Below the pieces are notes generated by a model. It ran no database searches, was not told where the DNA came from, and was given only the letters and a program-made list of their open reading frames with translations. From the NCBI RefSeq assembly GCF_003590795.1, contig NZ_QYUL01000001.1, forward strand, positions 1,381,001 to 1,445,000: a stretch of DNA of 64,000 nt, read 5' to 3'. This DNA comes from Azospirillum cavernae (lineage in GTDB: Bacteria; Pseudomonadota; Alphaproteobacteria; Azospirillales; Azospirillaceae). Position numbers and translations under genes: made by a program. Of this stretch, positions 19,215-27,930 are shown piece after piece (position 1 is the stretch's first letter; each line of letters begins with the position of its first letter).

Positions 19215-19536
19215 CCATGCCGGAACATTTTATCGACGTCTCAAAGATGGGGGGCGGTCCAGGGTTGGGAAAACTGTTGCACGGTGTTTCAAACGTTCCA
19301 TTCGCCCGCCCCAAAGCCTCGGTCGCCCCAGCAAACCGGCCGTCGCGCGTTCCACGACGCCCCCCGTTTGGAACAGGACCGGCCCGGCGGCGGCGGACTC
19401 CGAGCGTTCCGGCGGGAGGACGTCCCCCTCCCCCATCGGCCTTTCCGGCGCGGCGGGCGCGATCGGCTGTTGCGTGGAATCGTTCCAGGCGTATGGTGTG
19501 GCCGCCTGCGGATTGCCAGAGCTTGAGACGCCGATC

Positions 19537-21081
19537 ATGCCCGCCACCCCGACCACCACGCCAGCCGACGCCGCCCCGCCGGTTTTCTCCCACAAGGAGA
19601 TCGTCAACGTCTTCAGCGGCGTGGCCTTGGCCATGCTGATGGCGGCGATGGATCAGACCATCGTGGCGACGGCCTTGCCGACCATGGCCGGCCAGTTGGG
19701 CGGGTTGGACATGCTGCCCTGGGTGGTCACGGCCTATCTGCTGGCCTCGACGACGACCACGCCGATTTATGGCAAGCTGTCGGACCTTTATGGCCGCAAG
19801 CGGGTGCTGGACGTCGCGATTTTGCTGTTTCTCGCCGGGTCGGTGCTGTGCGCGGCGGCGCAGAGCATGACTCAGCTCATCCTGTTCCGCGCGGTGCAGG
19901 GGTTGGGCGGCGGCGGCTTGATGTCGTTGGCCTTCACCATCATCGGCGACGTCGTCGCCCCGCGCGAACGCGGGCGTTATCAGGGGATGATCGGCGGCGT
20001 CTTCGCGCTGGCCAGCGTCGCCGGGCCGCTGTTGGGCGGGATCTTCACCGAAACCATCGGCTGGCATTGGATCTTCCTCATCAACCTGCCCATCGGGGCG
20101 GCGGCGCTGGTGATGACGCGGCGGGCGCTGGGCCGTCTGGCGGTTGGCCGGTCGAAGCCGACCATCGACCTGGTGGGGGCGCTGCTGCTGACCGGCGCGG
20201 TCACGGGCCTGCTGGTGGTGGCGACGCGCGGCGGCTCGCCCGGTTTGGAATGGACCTCGCCGCTGTGTCTGGGGCTGGCCGGGTTGGGCGTCGTCCTGCT
20301 CGCCGCCTTCCTGTGGCACGAGGGGCGGACGGCGGAGCCGATTTTGCCGCTGCATCTGTTCCGCCTGCCGGTGGTCGCCGTCGCCAACCCGGTGGTGGCG
20401 GTGTCGGCGATGGTGCTGTTCGCCGGGATCGTCTTTCTGCCGCTGCATCTGCAACTGGTGCAGGGGACCAGCGCCACGGCGTCGGGCCTGCTGCTGCTGC
20501 CGATGGTGCTGGGCATGACCTTTGGCGCGGTCGGCGGCGGGCGGTTGATCGCCAAGACCGGGCGTTACAAGATTTACCCGCTGGTCGGGCTGGCCCTGTC
20601 CGCCGCCATGTATCTGGCGCTGGGGCTGCTGCCGCAGGTGGCGGGCGATGGGCTGTGGTCCACCGTGATCCTGGTGCCGCTGGGCTTTGGGCTGGGGCTG
20701 GTCATGCCGGTGATGACGGTGGCCGTGCAGAACGCGGTTCCGCACCGCGATCTGGGGGCGGCGACCGCCTCGGTCGGGTTTTTCCGCTCGCTGGGCGGGT
20801 CGGTCGGCGTCGCGGTGTTCGGCGCGGTCTTCAACGCCGCCGTGTCGGATCGGCTGAGCGGGGCCGGACTGTCGGGCCGCGCGGTGCTGGAGCATGGCGC
20901 CTCGGCCCTGGTCGGGCTGCCCGACGCGGTGAAAGCCGGGGTGCTGGCGACGCTGGAGCATGGCTTCGCCACGCTGTTCCTGCTGGCCGCCGGGTTGGCG
21001 GCCCTGTCCTTTGTGATGACGCTGTTCCTGGTCGAGCTGCCCTTGCGCTCCGCCACTTCGCCAAAGGTCAAGACGGCGTAA
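19537..21081 (+). CDS. DHA2-type (14-TM) MFS drug exporter
   Basis: A 514-residue integral membrane antiporter of the EmrB/QacA type. Marks include AMDQTIVATALPTMAGQLGG in helix 1, motif A GKLSDLYGRKR after helix 2, and the helix-5 motif C region AGPLLGGIFTE. It likely exports hydrophobic drugs or metabolites using the proton gradient. I start it at the ATG at 19537; the longer open frame to 19042 runs into the insertion sequence. The 275 bp between the IS and this ATG hold nothing I recognise. A good terminator follows. Confidence 0.9.
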   Translation: MPATPTTTPADAAPPVFSHKEIVNVFSGVALAMLMAAMDQTIVATALPTMAGQLGGLDMLPWVVTAYLLASTTTTPIYGKLSDLYGRKRVLDVAILLFLAGSVLCAAAQSMTQLILFRAVQGLGGGGLMSLAFTIIGDVVAPRERGRYQGMIGGVFALASVAGPLLGGIFTETIGWHWIFLINLPIGAAALVMTRRALGRLAVGRSKPTIDLVGALLLTGAVTGLLVVATRGGSPGLEWTSPLCLGLAGLGVVLLAAFLWHEGRTAEPILPLHLFRLPVVAVANPVVAVSAMVLFAGIVFLPLHLQLVQGTSATASGLLLLPMVLGMTFGAVGGGRLIAKTGRYKIYPLVGLALSAAMYLALGLLPQVAGDGLWSTVILVPLGFGLGLVMPVMTVAVQNAVPHRDLGAATASVGFFRSLGGSVGVAVFGAVFNAAVSDRLSGAGLSGRAVLEHGASALVGLPDAVKAGVLATLEHGFATLFLLAAGLAALSFVMTLFLVELPLRSATSPKVKTA

Positions 21082-21181
21082 AGGCGCATAGGCGAAGCGG
21101 CCAGTTGGCGCGGACGGGATTCATCCCCATATGGGTTTCGAGTGACGCAAGGATTTGCGGTCATCTCGCTGATGACTTGAC

Positions 21182-21212
21182 GGCCCGCCGGAAACGGCGG
21201 GCCTTCTTTCTG
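21182..21212 (+). terminator. Rho-independent terminator after the DHA2 exporter
   Basis: Perfect 9-bp arms (21182-21190 GGCCCGCCG, 21195-21203) with loop GAAA, followed by the T-rich TTCTTTCTGT. It lies 100 bp past the exporter stop and 19 bp before the end of the convergent kinase gene. Confidence 0.8.
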
Positions 21213-21230
21213 TCATCAGTTTTTGGCCCC

Positions 21231-22694
21231 TCAGCTTTTGGCGTCGGCGGGAAAGACCAGGGCGACGCGCAAGCCCGGCTGATTGTCCGACAGCTCCAGC
21301 CGCGCCCCGTGCAGCGAGGCCACCGCGTCCACCAGACTGAGGCCCAGACCGTTGCCGGGCGACGCGCGCGCCGCGTCCAGCCGCACGAAGCGTTGCAGCA
21401 CCTTGGGCCGCTCCTCCGCCGGAACGCCGGGGCCGTTGTCGGCGACCGTCACCCGCGCCGCCTGCCCGGCGGCGGCCCCGTCCAGCCGCAGGGTGATGGT
21501 TCCCCCCTCCGGCGTGTATTTGATGGCGTTGTCGAGCAGGTTGGACACCGCCTGCGCCAGCAACTGGCCATTGCCGCGCACGACGACCGTCTGGGGCGCC
21601 ACCCCCTCGGCGATCTCCATCGCCAGACGCTGGCCGCGCTCCTCGGCCACCGGCTCATACAAATCGGCGGCGAGTTGGACCACATCGACCAGATCGATCG
21701 CCGTAAAGTCGCTGCGCTTGGCCCCGGATTCCGCCTCGGCGATGGACAGCAGGGCGGTGAAGGTGGCGATCAGCCGGTCGGCCTCGCCAATGCTGTCCTG
21801 CAAGACGCCGCGATAGACCTCGGCGTCGTCGGTGTCGTGGATCAGCGCCAGTTCGATGCGGGAGCGCAGGCGGGTCAAGGGCGTGCGCAGGTCATGGGCG
21901 ACGCTGTCCGTCACCTGCCGCATGCCGGTCATCAGCCGTTCGAGGCGGTCCAGCATGGCGTTGAGGTTGCCCGCCAGACGGTCGATCTCGTCGCCGCCGC
22001 CAAAGCGCGGCACCCGGTCGCTGAGGTCGCCCGCCATGATCTGGCGGGTGGTGCGGTTGATCGCCTCGATCCGCCGCATGGCCCCCCGGCTGACCAACAG
22101 CCCGCCGCCCAAGCCCAGCATCGCCGTGGCGGCGATGATCCAGCCCAGCGAACGCACCATGCGGTCGCTCAACTGGTCCAACTCGCTCATGTCGCGCCCG
22201 ACCAGCAAACGGAAATGCCCCGGCAGGGTGAAGGTCATCGCCTGCGCGGTGGACGGGCGGTTGCTGACGCCGCTGGTGTCGGCCACCTTGAAATGGATCC
22301 AGCCGGTGTCGCTCAGCGCCACGTCGGGCCAGCGCGACAGGTTGCCCGCCAGAACCGCGCCGGTCGGCGTGGTCAGCAGATAAATCGCGTTGTTGTTGAC
22401 CACCGCGCTGCGCCCGCGCACCAGATCGACCAGACCGGGCAAGCCGTATTTGGTGTAATGGTCCTGGAACGCCCCGACCTCCAGCGCCACCGTTTCGCCG
22501 ATCTCCTCGGTGAGGAAACCGGCGGTGGTGCGGTAGACGACGACCAGGATCAGCACGACCGAGCCGACGAACAGCGCAAGATACAGGGCCGACAGGCGGA
22601 CGGCGGTCGTGCGCAGCATCCGCGCCGCCGCCGCCACGCATTGCTTGATCCGCCCCGGCTTGACCGCGCAATCCCCCGGGGCCGCCGCCGTCAC
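21231..22694 (-). CDS. Sensor histidine kinase of the degP-linked two-component system
   Basis: A 487-residue membrane kinase. TM helices are at ~34-54 and ~185-201 with a ~130-residue periplasmic sensor between. HAMP follows, then HisKA with phospho-acceptor H267 (DSVAHDLRTPL), and the HATPase with NLLDNAIKYT and DNGPGV. Its GTG start at 22694 overlaps the regulator's stop by 4 bp (GTGA). A later ATG (MLRTTAVRLS) is a possible start. Together with the regulator and degP it probably forms an envelope-stress circuit (inference from order). Confidence 0.92.
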   Translation of the reverse strand: MTAAAPGDCAVKPGRIKQCVAAAARMLRTTAVRLSALYLALFVGSVVLILVVVYRTTAGFLTEEIGETVALEVGAFQDHYTKYGLPGLVDLVRGRSAVVNNNAIYLLTTPTGAVLAGNLSRWPDVALSDTGWIHFKVADTSGVSNRPSTAQAMTFTLPGHFRLLVGRDMSELDQLSDRMVRSLGWIIAATAMLGLGGGLLVSRGAMRRIEAINRTTRQIMAGDLSDRVPRFGGGDEIDRLAGNLNAMLDRLERLMTGMRQVTDSVAHDLRTPLTRLRSRIELALIHDTDDAEVYRGVLQDSIGEADRLIATFTALLSIAEAESGAKRSDFTAIDLVDVVQLAADLYEPVAEERGQRLAMEIAEGVAPQTVVVRGNGQLLAQAVSNLLDNAIKYTPEGGTITLRLDGAAAGQAARVTVADNGPGVPAEERPKVLQRFVRLDAARASPGNGLGLSLVDAVASLHGARLELSDNQPGLRVALVFPADAKS

Positions 22695-23374
22695 GAAGCC
22701 GCCCGCAGGCTGTACCCCGCCCCGCGCACGGTGTGGATCAAGGGCGTCGGAAAGTCCTTGTCGATCTTCTGACGCAGCCGGGCGATGTGGACGTCGATGA
22801 CGTTGGTTTGCGGGTCGAAATGATAATCCCAGACATTTTCCAGCATCATGGTGCGCGTCACCACGCTGCCCGCGTTGCGCATCATGTATTCCAACAGGGC
22901 GAACTCGCGCGGCAACAGCTCGATGGGTTTGCCCGCGCGCTTGACCCCGCGCGCCAGCAAATCCAGCTCCAGATCGGCGACGGCCAGCTTGGTTTGCGGT
23001 TGCGCCGCGCCGCGACGGCGGACCAGAACCTCGATCCGCGCCAGCAGTTCGGAAAAGGCGAAGGGCTTGGTCAGGTAATCGTCGCCCCCCGCCTTCAGCC
23101 CCTTCACCCGATCCTCGACGCTGCCCAGCGCCGACAGGAACAGCACCGGCGTGTCGTTGCCCGCCGCCCGCAGCACCTGGACCAGCGACAGCCCGTCGCG
23201 CCCCGGCAGCATGCGGTCGACGACCATCACGTCGTAATGCTCGCCCCCGGCCAGATAGAGACCCTCTTTGCCGTCGTTGGCGACGTCGACCACATGCCCG
23301 GCCTCCTTCAACCCCTTGGCGAGGTAGCTGGCGGCCTGCTGGTCGTCTTCAATGACAAGGACTTTCATGTCCAT
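22691..23374 (-). CDS. OmpR-family response regulator
   Basis: A 227-residue regulator with a receiver domain (phospho-acceptor D53 in VMVVDRMLPGRDG, acidic EDD at 9-11, K near TKPF) and a winged-helix output domain (LLPREFALLEYMMRNAG, GAGYSLRA at the end). The start at 23374 is preceded by GGGGAGG 8 bases upstream; the frame running to 23404 lacks this. It lies between degP (49 bp upstream) and the cognate kinase gene (4-bp overlap) in one minus-strand operon. Confidence 0.93.
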   Translation of the reverse strand: MDMKVLVIEDDQQAASYLAKGLKEAGHVVDVANDGKEGLYLAGGEHYDVMVVDRMLPGRDGLSLVQVLRAAGNDTPVLFLSALGSVEDRVKGLKAGGDDYLTKPFAFSELLARIEVLVRRRGAAQPQTKLAVADLELDLLARGVKRAGKPIELLPREFALLEYMMRNAGSVVTRTMMLENVWDYHFDPQTNVIDVHIARLRQKIDKDFPTPLIHTVRGAGYSLRAAS

Positions 23375-23423
23375 CAGTGTAGCCTCCCCAAACCGCCGGG
23401 CCAAGCGCGGGCGCGTCGGTTGG

Positions 23424-25004
23424 TCACGCCTTCAGCTTCAAAGCGACGAAGGTTTCGTTGCCCTGGCGGTTGATGAGGACCAGCACGGCCTTTTGCCCGG
23501 CCTTTTCCGCCTCCGCCACCTTGCGGGAGACGTCGGCGGGAGTCTTCACCGCCTCGTCGCCAACGCGAACGATGACGTCGCCGGTGCGGATCGGGGTTTC
23601 CGTCTTGGGGGCCAGCCCGGTGACGATCACGCCCTTGACCGCCTCATCAACGCCCAGCTTCTTGCGGGTGGCCGCGTCGAGCGTCGCCAGCTTCAGCCCC
23701 TGCACCGCCTCGCTCGCGGGGGCGGAGCGGTCGCCCTTGCCCTCCTCGGCGGAGGCGACTTGGGTGTCGGCCAAACGGTCGATGTGGACAGCCACGGTCT
23801 TTTCCCGGCCCTGGCGAATGATCTTGAGGTCAACCGTTCCACCGGCCTTGGTTTCCGCCACCCGGCGGGTCAGATCGCGCAGCGCGTCCACCGGCTTGCC
23901 GTCGTAGGACAGGATCACGTCGCCCTGGTGCAGACCGGCGCGGGCGGCGGGGCTGTCCGCCGTCACCTCGGCCACCAGCGCGCCCTTGGCGCTGGGCAGG
24001 CCGACGCTGTCGGCGATTTCCGGCGTCACCTCTTGGATCTTCACGCCCAGCCAGCCGCGTTCGACCTTGCCGTTTTCCTTCAACTGGGCGACCACGTCCT
24101 TGGCCAGATTGGACGGGATGGCGAAGCCGATGCCGACCGAGCCGCCGTTGGGCGAGTAGATCGCCGTGTTGATGCCGATCACCCGGCCCGACAGGTCAAA
24201 GGTCGGCCCGCCGGAATTGCCCCGGTTGATCGCGGCGTCGAGCTGGAAATAATCGTCATAGGGGCCGCTGTGGATGTCGCGGCCACGGGCCGAGACAATG
24301 CCCTTGGTCACGGTGCCGCCCAAACCGAACGGGTTGCCGACCGCCATCACCCAATCGCCAACGCGGGTTTTGGCGCTGTCGGCCCAATCGACCGACGGCA
24401 AGGGCTTGTCGGATTTGACCTTCAACAAGGCGAGGTCGGTCTTGGCGTCGCGGCCCACCAGCGTCGCGGGCAGCGCCGTGCCGTCCTGAAGCGTCACGGT
24501 GATCTCGCTGGCCCCGTCGATGACGTGGTTGTTCGTCACCACATAGCCCGCCGGGTCGATGATGAAGCCGGAACCGAGCGCGCCGGTCTTGCCGCGCGGG
24601 CCGCCGCCGGGGGGAGTCGCCGGACCGCCATCCTCCTCCTCGTCCGGGGCGTTTTGGCTCTGCTGGTCCTGGAAGCGACGGAAAAACTCCTCGAACGGCG
24701 AACCGGGCGGGAAGGCGGGCATGCGCGGCTGGGCGCGGGCGGCGGGCTTGGCCTCTTGCGTGGCGGCGATGTTGACGACGGCGGGGCTAACCGCCGCCGC
24801 CAGATCGGCGAAGCTTTTGGGCGCGACATCCATTTGCACAGCGGCGGGCGGCGAGACCTGGGCGTGGGACGCGGCCCATCCGGCCAGCGCCGGGCCGGTC
24901 AACACCGTCGTGCCGAGCAGCAAAGCGACAACCGCCCGGCGCAAGCGCTGCGGGCGCGACGGGGTGGCGGCGGCAAAGCGGGCGGTGGAAACGGTGGTCG
25001 TCAT
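23424..25004 (-). CDS. degP: Periplasmic Do-like serine protease (DegP/HtrA)
   Basis: A 526-residue HtrA protease and chaperone for misfolded envelope proteins. A signal-peptide-like helix occupies residues ~23-46. The trypsin-fold triad is H160 (VVTNNHVID), D190 (KTDLALLKV) and S264 (GNSGGP). Two PDZ domains follow, around residues 300-400 and 430-526. The ATG at 25004 has GGAG 9 bases upstream; an ATG at 25019 is the alternative. It is the first gene of an operon with a response regulator and histidine kinase, suggesting self-regulated envelope-stress control. The Gly/Pro/acidic loop at 115-138 is the usual flexible LA-loop region. Confidence 0.94.
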   Translation of the reverse strand: MTTTVSTARFAAATPSRPQRLRRAVVALLLGTTVLTGPALAGWAASHAQVSPPAAVQMDVAPKSFADLAAAVSPAVVNIAATQEAKPAARAQPRMPAFPPGSPFEEFFRRFQDQQSQNAPDEEEDGGPATPPGGGPRGKTGALGSGFIIDPAGYVVTNNHVIDGASEITVTLQDGTALPATLVGRDAKTDLALLKVKSDKPLPSVDWADSAKTRVGDWVMAVGNPFGLGGTVTKGIVSARGRDIHSGPYDDYFQLDAAINRGNSGGPTFDLSGRVIGINTAIYSPNGGSVGIGFAIPSNLAKDVVAQLKENGKVERGWLGVKIQEVTPEIADSVGLPSAKGALVAEVTADSPAARAGLHQGDVILSYDGKPVDALRDLTRRVAETKAGGTVDLKIIRQGREKTVAVHIDRLADTQVASAEEGKGDRSAPASEAVQGLKLATLDAATRKKLGVDEAVKGVIVTGLAPKTETPIRTGDVIVRVGDEAVKTPADVSRKVAEAEKAGQKAVLVLINRQGNETFVALKLKA

Positions 25005-25167
25005 GCGACTGCACTCCATAGCGGGCGTCTGGGGGCCGAAAGACCGAAGCCTTTCGGCGATGGAAGCCACACTACAGCGCGCCCGCTCACCAGCGCCTTG
25101 CCGGTGGATGAAATGTTTTTCAGGCAGCGTGTCGGAATTAAGGCGCCGCCGCCTTGGCCCTGCGCGA

Positions 25168-26049
25168 CTATGGCTTCAACGACAGCGGTTTGCCGACCGG
25201 CTCCAACACCGGCTCGGGCAAGGGCGGCGGCAGAGTGCGGGGATCGACCGAGGCGGAAACTGGCGCCGCCGTTGACGGAGCCGCCGGGACAGCGGGCGGA
25301 GCAACGGTTGCAGTGGGCAGTGGCGCGACGACCGGAGCCGGGGCCAGCGCCGTTGGCCGCTGAACCGGAGCCTTGGGCGCGGCCATTGGTTTGGAAACCA
25401 CAGGCGCGGCGGACGGAGGGGCCGGAACAGGCGGCTGAGGCAGCGGAGCCAAAGCCGCCGCGCCGTCCAACGGCGCGCCCGCCGTGATCCGCCAATCCTT
25501 GTCCACCAGCGGCGCGTAACGTTTGCCATCGGCGGCGCTGAGATACGCGCCATCGCCCGTGGGACGGTTGCGCTCGAACCGACCGACGTAGCGGTCGCCG
25601 TTCGGCAAGGTCAGCGTGCCTTCTCCGGTGCGGTGGTCAGCCTTCCAATCGCCGTCATAGCGGCGGCCATCGGTCCAGACGAAGCGGCCCGGCCCATCGG
25701 CCAGACCATCTTTGAAGGTTCCGGTGAAGCGGCGGCCATTCTCCCACAGGATTTCACCCGCCCCCTGGGCGCGTCCGGCGACGAAGGTGGCCGTTTGCCG
25801 CCCCTCCAGGCGGGCGCCGCTGTACCAGGACAAAACCCCCACCCCATCGGCGTAACCGTCCTTGCACGGGCCTTCCCACGCCACCGTCTTGCGCGCGTCG
25901 GCGTAGGAATCCCAGACTTGGCAGCCCTGGCGGGTGTCCGCGACCAAACGCTCCGCCGCTACGGCGTCCGCCGTCACCCCTGCCGACATCAGCCCGGCGA
26001 CAAAAACCACGACCAACGTCGAAATGCCCCGCCCCGTCACGCGCGCCAT
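25168..26049 (-). CDS. Secreted MORN-repeat protein with Pro/Ala-rich tail
   Basis: A 293-residue exported protein. Residues 1-32 form a signal peptide ending TADAVAAE. Residues ~55-175 hold four to five MORN-type repeats (GRRFTGTFKDGLADGPGRFV, GRRYDGDWKADHRTGEGTLT, GDRYVGRFERNRPTGDGAYL). The last ~100 residues are rich in Pro, Ala and Val and probably disordered. MORN repeats usually bind membranes or proteins; no enzymatic role is suggested. Upstream and downstream genes do not define a pathway. Confidence 0.8.
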   Translation of the reverse strand: MARVTGRGISTLVVVFVAGLMSAGVTADAVAAERLVADTRQGCQVWDSYADARKTVAWEGPCKDGYADGVGVLSWYSGARLEGRQTATFVAGRAQGAGEILWENGRRFTGTFKDGLADGPGRFVWTDGRRYDGDWKADHRTGEGTLTLPNGDRYVGRFERNRPTGDGAYLSAADGKRYAPLVDKDWRITAGAPLDGAAALAPLPQPPVPAPPSAAPVVSKPMAAPKAPVQRPTALAPAPVVAPLPTATVAPPAVPAAPSTAAPVSASVDPRTLPPPLPEPVLEPVGKPLSLKP

Positions 26050-26358
26050 GCGCCGTACTCCCTTCCGCCTGCAATCCTGTGATGTTGGGCGGTCAGGATA
26101 GGAACCCCCACGCGTCGCACCAACCGTCGATGCTGCATTGCAGCGATGTTGCGTCGCCCCATCCTAGCCTCAGCCTCCGACCGTCAAGCCTTAAATGGTG
26201 ATGATCCTTTGTTCAAACAGCCCAGAAATTCAGCACTCTCCCGCCATCGCCCCAGAGATGAGGCGAAATGCCGCAGATCGTGGATGTTGGGGAGATCTTC
26301 GCACACGCAGCATTGTGCGCCACCATGCCTCCACCGACCATCTCCGGTGGAGCGCGCC
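26050..26358. other. Non-coding gap before nifQ
   Basis: No gene is supported in these 309 bases. The only signal is a weak sigma-54-like element with the required GG-N10-GC spacing (GG at 26289-26290, GC at 26301-26302), matching 9 of 12 consensus positions and lying about 57 bp before the nifQ ATG. No NifA site (TGT-N10-ACA) was found. Confidence 0.35.
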
Positions 26359-26949
26359 ATGCCCAAATCAGCCACGGCCAGCCCCCTCGACAACGCGACC
26401 GGGACCGACCGGATGATCTTCGGGCGCGTCCTCGATCTGGCGATCAGCGATCCGCTGCGCAGCTTGCCCGCAGCCCTGGCCCTGAGCCGAGAGGATTTGC
26501 GCGCGCTGGCCGCCCGCCACGCCCCCCAGCATGAAACAACCATCGCCGCCCTGCCCGACACCGGCCTCGACGCCAGCGACGACGCCATTGAAGAGGCTGA
26601 TTTGCGCGCCTTCCTGGTCGACCATGGCGCGCGCGGAGCCGAGGAGGAGCGCTGGCTCGCCGCCATCCTCGCCCGCCGCTCGCTGGAGCCGAACCATCTC
26701 TGGCAGGACATGGGGTTTCATGACCGGGGAGAGCTGAACGCCATGTTCCAGCGTCATTTCCCGGCCTTGGTCGCGGCGAACGCCAACGACATGAAATGGA
26801 AAAAATTCTTCTACCGGCAGCTTTGCGAACGCGAAGGGCTGCTGCTGTGCAAATCCCCCAACTGCGAGGTTTGCGAGGATGTCGATGTCTGTTTCGGCGA
26901 GGAATCCGGCGATCCGTTGACCAGTCTGGCCCGCTTGGCGCGCGGCTGA
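26359..26949 (+). CDS. nifQ: Nitrogen-fixation protein NifQ
   Basis: A 196-residue protein matching NifQ, the iron-sulfur/molybdenum carrier that supplies Mo for FeMo-cofactor assembly. The C-terminal hallmark is visible: MKWKKFFYRQLCEREG, then C164-x4-C169-x2-C172-x5-C178, with another Cys at 156. The start at 26359 has GGTGGAG 6 bases upstream. It is not beside other nif genes in this window, so the main nif cluster must be elsewhere. Its presence implies the organism is, or descends from, a diazotroph. Confidence 0.92.
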   Translation: MPKSATASPLDNATGTDRMIFGRVLDLAISDPLRSLPAALALSREDLRALAARHAPQHETTIAALPDTGLDASDDAIEEADLRAFLVDHGARGAEEERWLAAILARRSLEPNHLWQDMGFHDRGELNAMFQRHFPALVAANANDMKWKKFFYRQLCEREGLLLCKSPNCEVCEDVDVCFGEESGDPLTSLARLARG

Positions 26950-26962
26950 CGCGTTTGGATCG

Positions 26963-27292
26963 TCAGCGCGGCTGCGCGCCCAGATCCTCGAACACCAGGC
27001 CCTTGGCGCCCGTGTAAAAGCGCCCCTTGCCGTTCACCGTCATTTGCGGTTGGCCGGGTTGCGGCGAAAAGCTGGCGGCGTAATAGCAATCAAGCTGATC
27101 GGGCTTGTCCTTGGCCGCGACGCACCCCTGCTTGCGAAAGACGTCGAACGCCCGGAAGACCACACCCTGGCGTTCCAGAGCGCGGCGGGTGTGTCCCTCC
27201 ACCAGAGCGCGCATCTCGGCTTCGGACGGTTCACCCGAACATCCGGACAAGGCGGGCAGGCACAGCGCCAGCGCGGCCAACGCGCGTTTCAT
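26963..27292 (-). CDS. Small putative lipoprotein
   Basis: A 109-residue protein with a lipoprotein signal (MKRALAALALCLPALSGCSG, lipobox LSGC, lipidated C18). The mature part has two cysteines (QGCVAAKD, LDCYYAA) that may form a disulfide and ends in short beta-like strands (QPQMTVNGKGRFYTG). I do not recognise a named family. It converges on nifQ with 13 bp between them. The longer open frame upstream overlaps the next gene and is not real. Confidence 0.7.
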   Translation of the reverse strand: MKRALAALALCLPALSGCSGEPSEAEMRALVEGHTRRALERQGVVFRAFDVFRKQGCVAAKDKPDQLDCYYAASFSPQPGQPQMTVNGKGRFYTGAKGLVFEDLGAQPR

Positions 27293-27324
27293 CGCCGAAC
27301 TCAGCACCCGTCCCTCGCGGACCG

Positions 27325-27729
27325 TCACCGACCGCCGAGCAGGCGGTCCACCCGCTCCTTCAGCGCGGCGAAGGAAGGTGGCTTGACGACAAAGCCGTTC
27401 ACCCCCAGCGCCATCGCCTGCTTCACGATTTCGGATTCGGTGTGGTTGGTCAGGAACACCACCGGGGCGTTCGGGTTGGCGACCTGGCCGCTGGCGCGGA
27501 GTTGCGCCAAAAATTGCAAACCCGACACCGGCCTCATGTCGATGTCGCACACGATCAAATCAGGGTTGGTGCGGATGCATTCCTGCATGCCGGTTTCGCC
27601 ATTGTCGGCTTCCGTCATGCCCTGGAAACCAATCTGCGTCAGGATCTGCACGATGGTCCGGCGGACGAAGGGCTGGTCTTCGATCACGAGGATGCGGAAC
27701 TGTTCGTAACTGACCGGCTGCTTGTCCAT
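27325..27729 (-). CDS. Single-domain response regulator (CheY-like)
   Basis: A 134-residue stand-alone receiver domain: acidic pair in VIEDQPF, phospho-acceptor D62 in LIVCDIDM, conserved T in FLTNHTES and K in FVVKPPSF. The start at 27729 follows GGAG. There is no output domain, so it should act by protein contact, for example on a kinase, flagellar switch or diguanylate cyclase. It lies 201 bp downstream of the receiver-PAS-GGDEF gene on the same strand and may be part of that signalling block. Confidence 0.85.
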   Translation of the reverse strand: MDKQPVSYEQFRILVIEDQPFVRRTIVQILTQIGFQGMTEADNGETGMQECIRTNPDLIVCDIDMRPVSGLQFLAQLRASGQVANPNAPVVFLTNHTESEIVKQAMALGVNGFVVKPPSFAALKERVDRLLGGR

Positions 27730-27930
27730 ACACCGCTTCTCCGCCAAGCCCACCCGCGCGAATATTTTCCTGCGGGTTGAGCGCGTTGTCTCTTTCGTAA
27801 CCACTCGCAGCATCACTGATACTGTCTGACGCGGCAATCGGCAACCGCTGTACGGTTACAAACCTTGCAATATGGTTTTTCGCTTGAAAGCGTCCTTCCA
27901 TGAAAAGCACGGTCGCTCACCCCGATGCGG

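Larger units (their letters stand above)
17861..19261 (+). mobile_element. Complete IS3-family insertion sequence, 1401 bp
   Basis: The left end (TGGAATGCCCCCCA at 17861) and right end (minus strand TGGACCGCCCCCCA from 19261) start imperfect terminal inverted repeats about 38 bp long, sharing GCCCCCCA, TTTGAGAC and TGTTCCGGC blocks. The flanks carry a 4-bp direct repeat GGGT (17857-17860 and 19262-19265). Inside are overlapping orfA and orfB, the IS3 arrangement. Both reading frames and both ends look intact, so the element may still be active. It sits between the STAND module and an exporter gene, and no interrupted gene was recognised. Confidence 0.92.
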
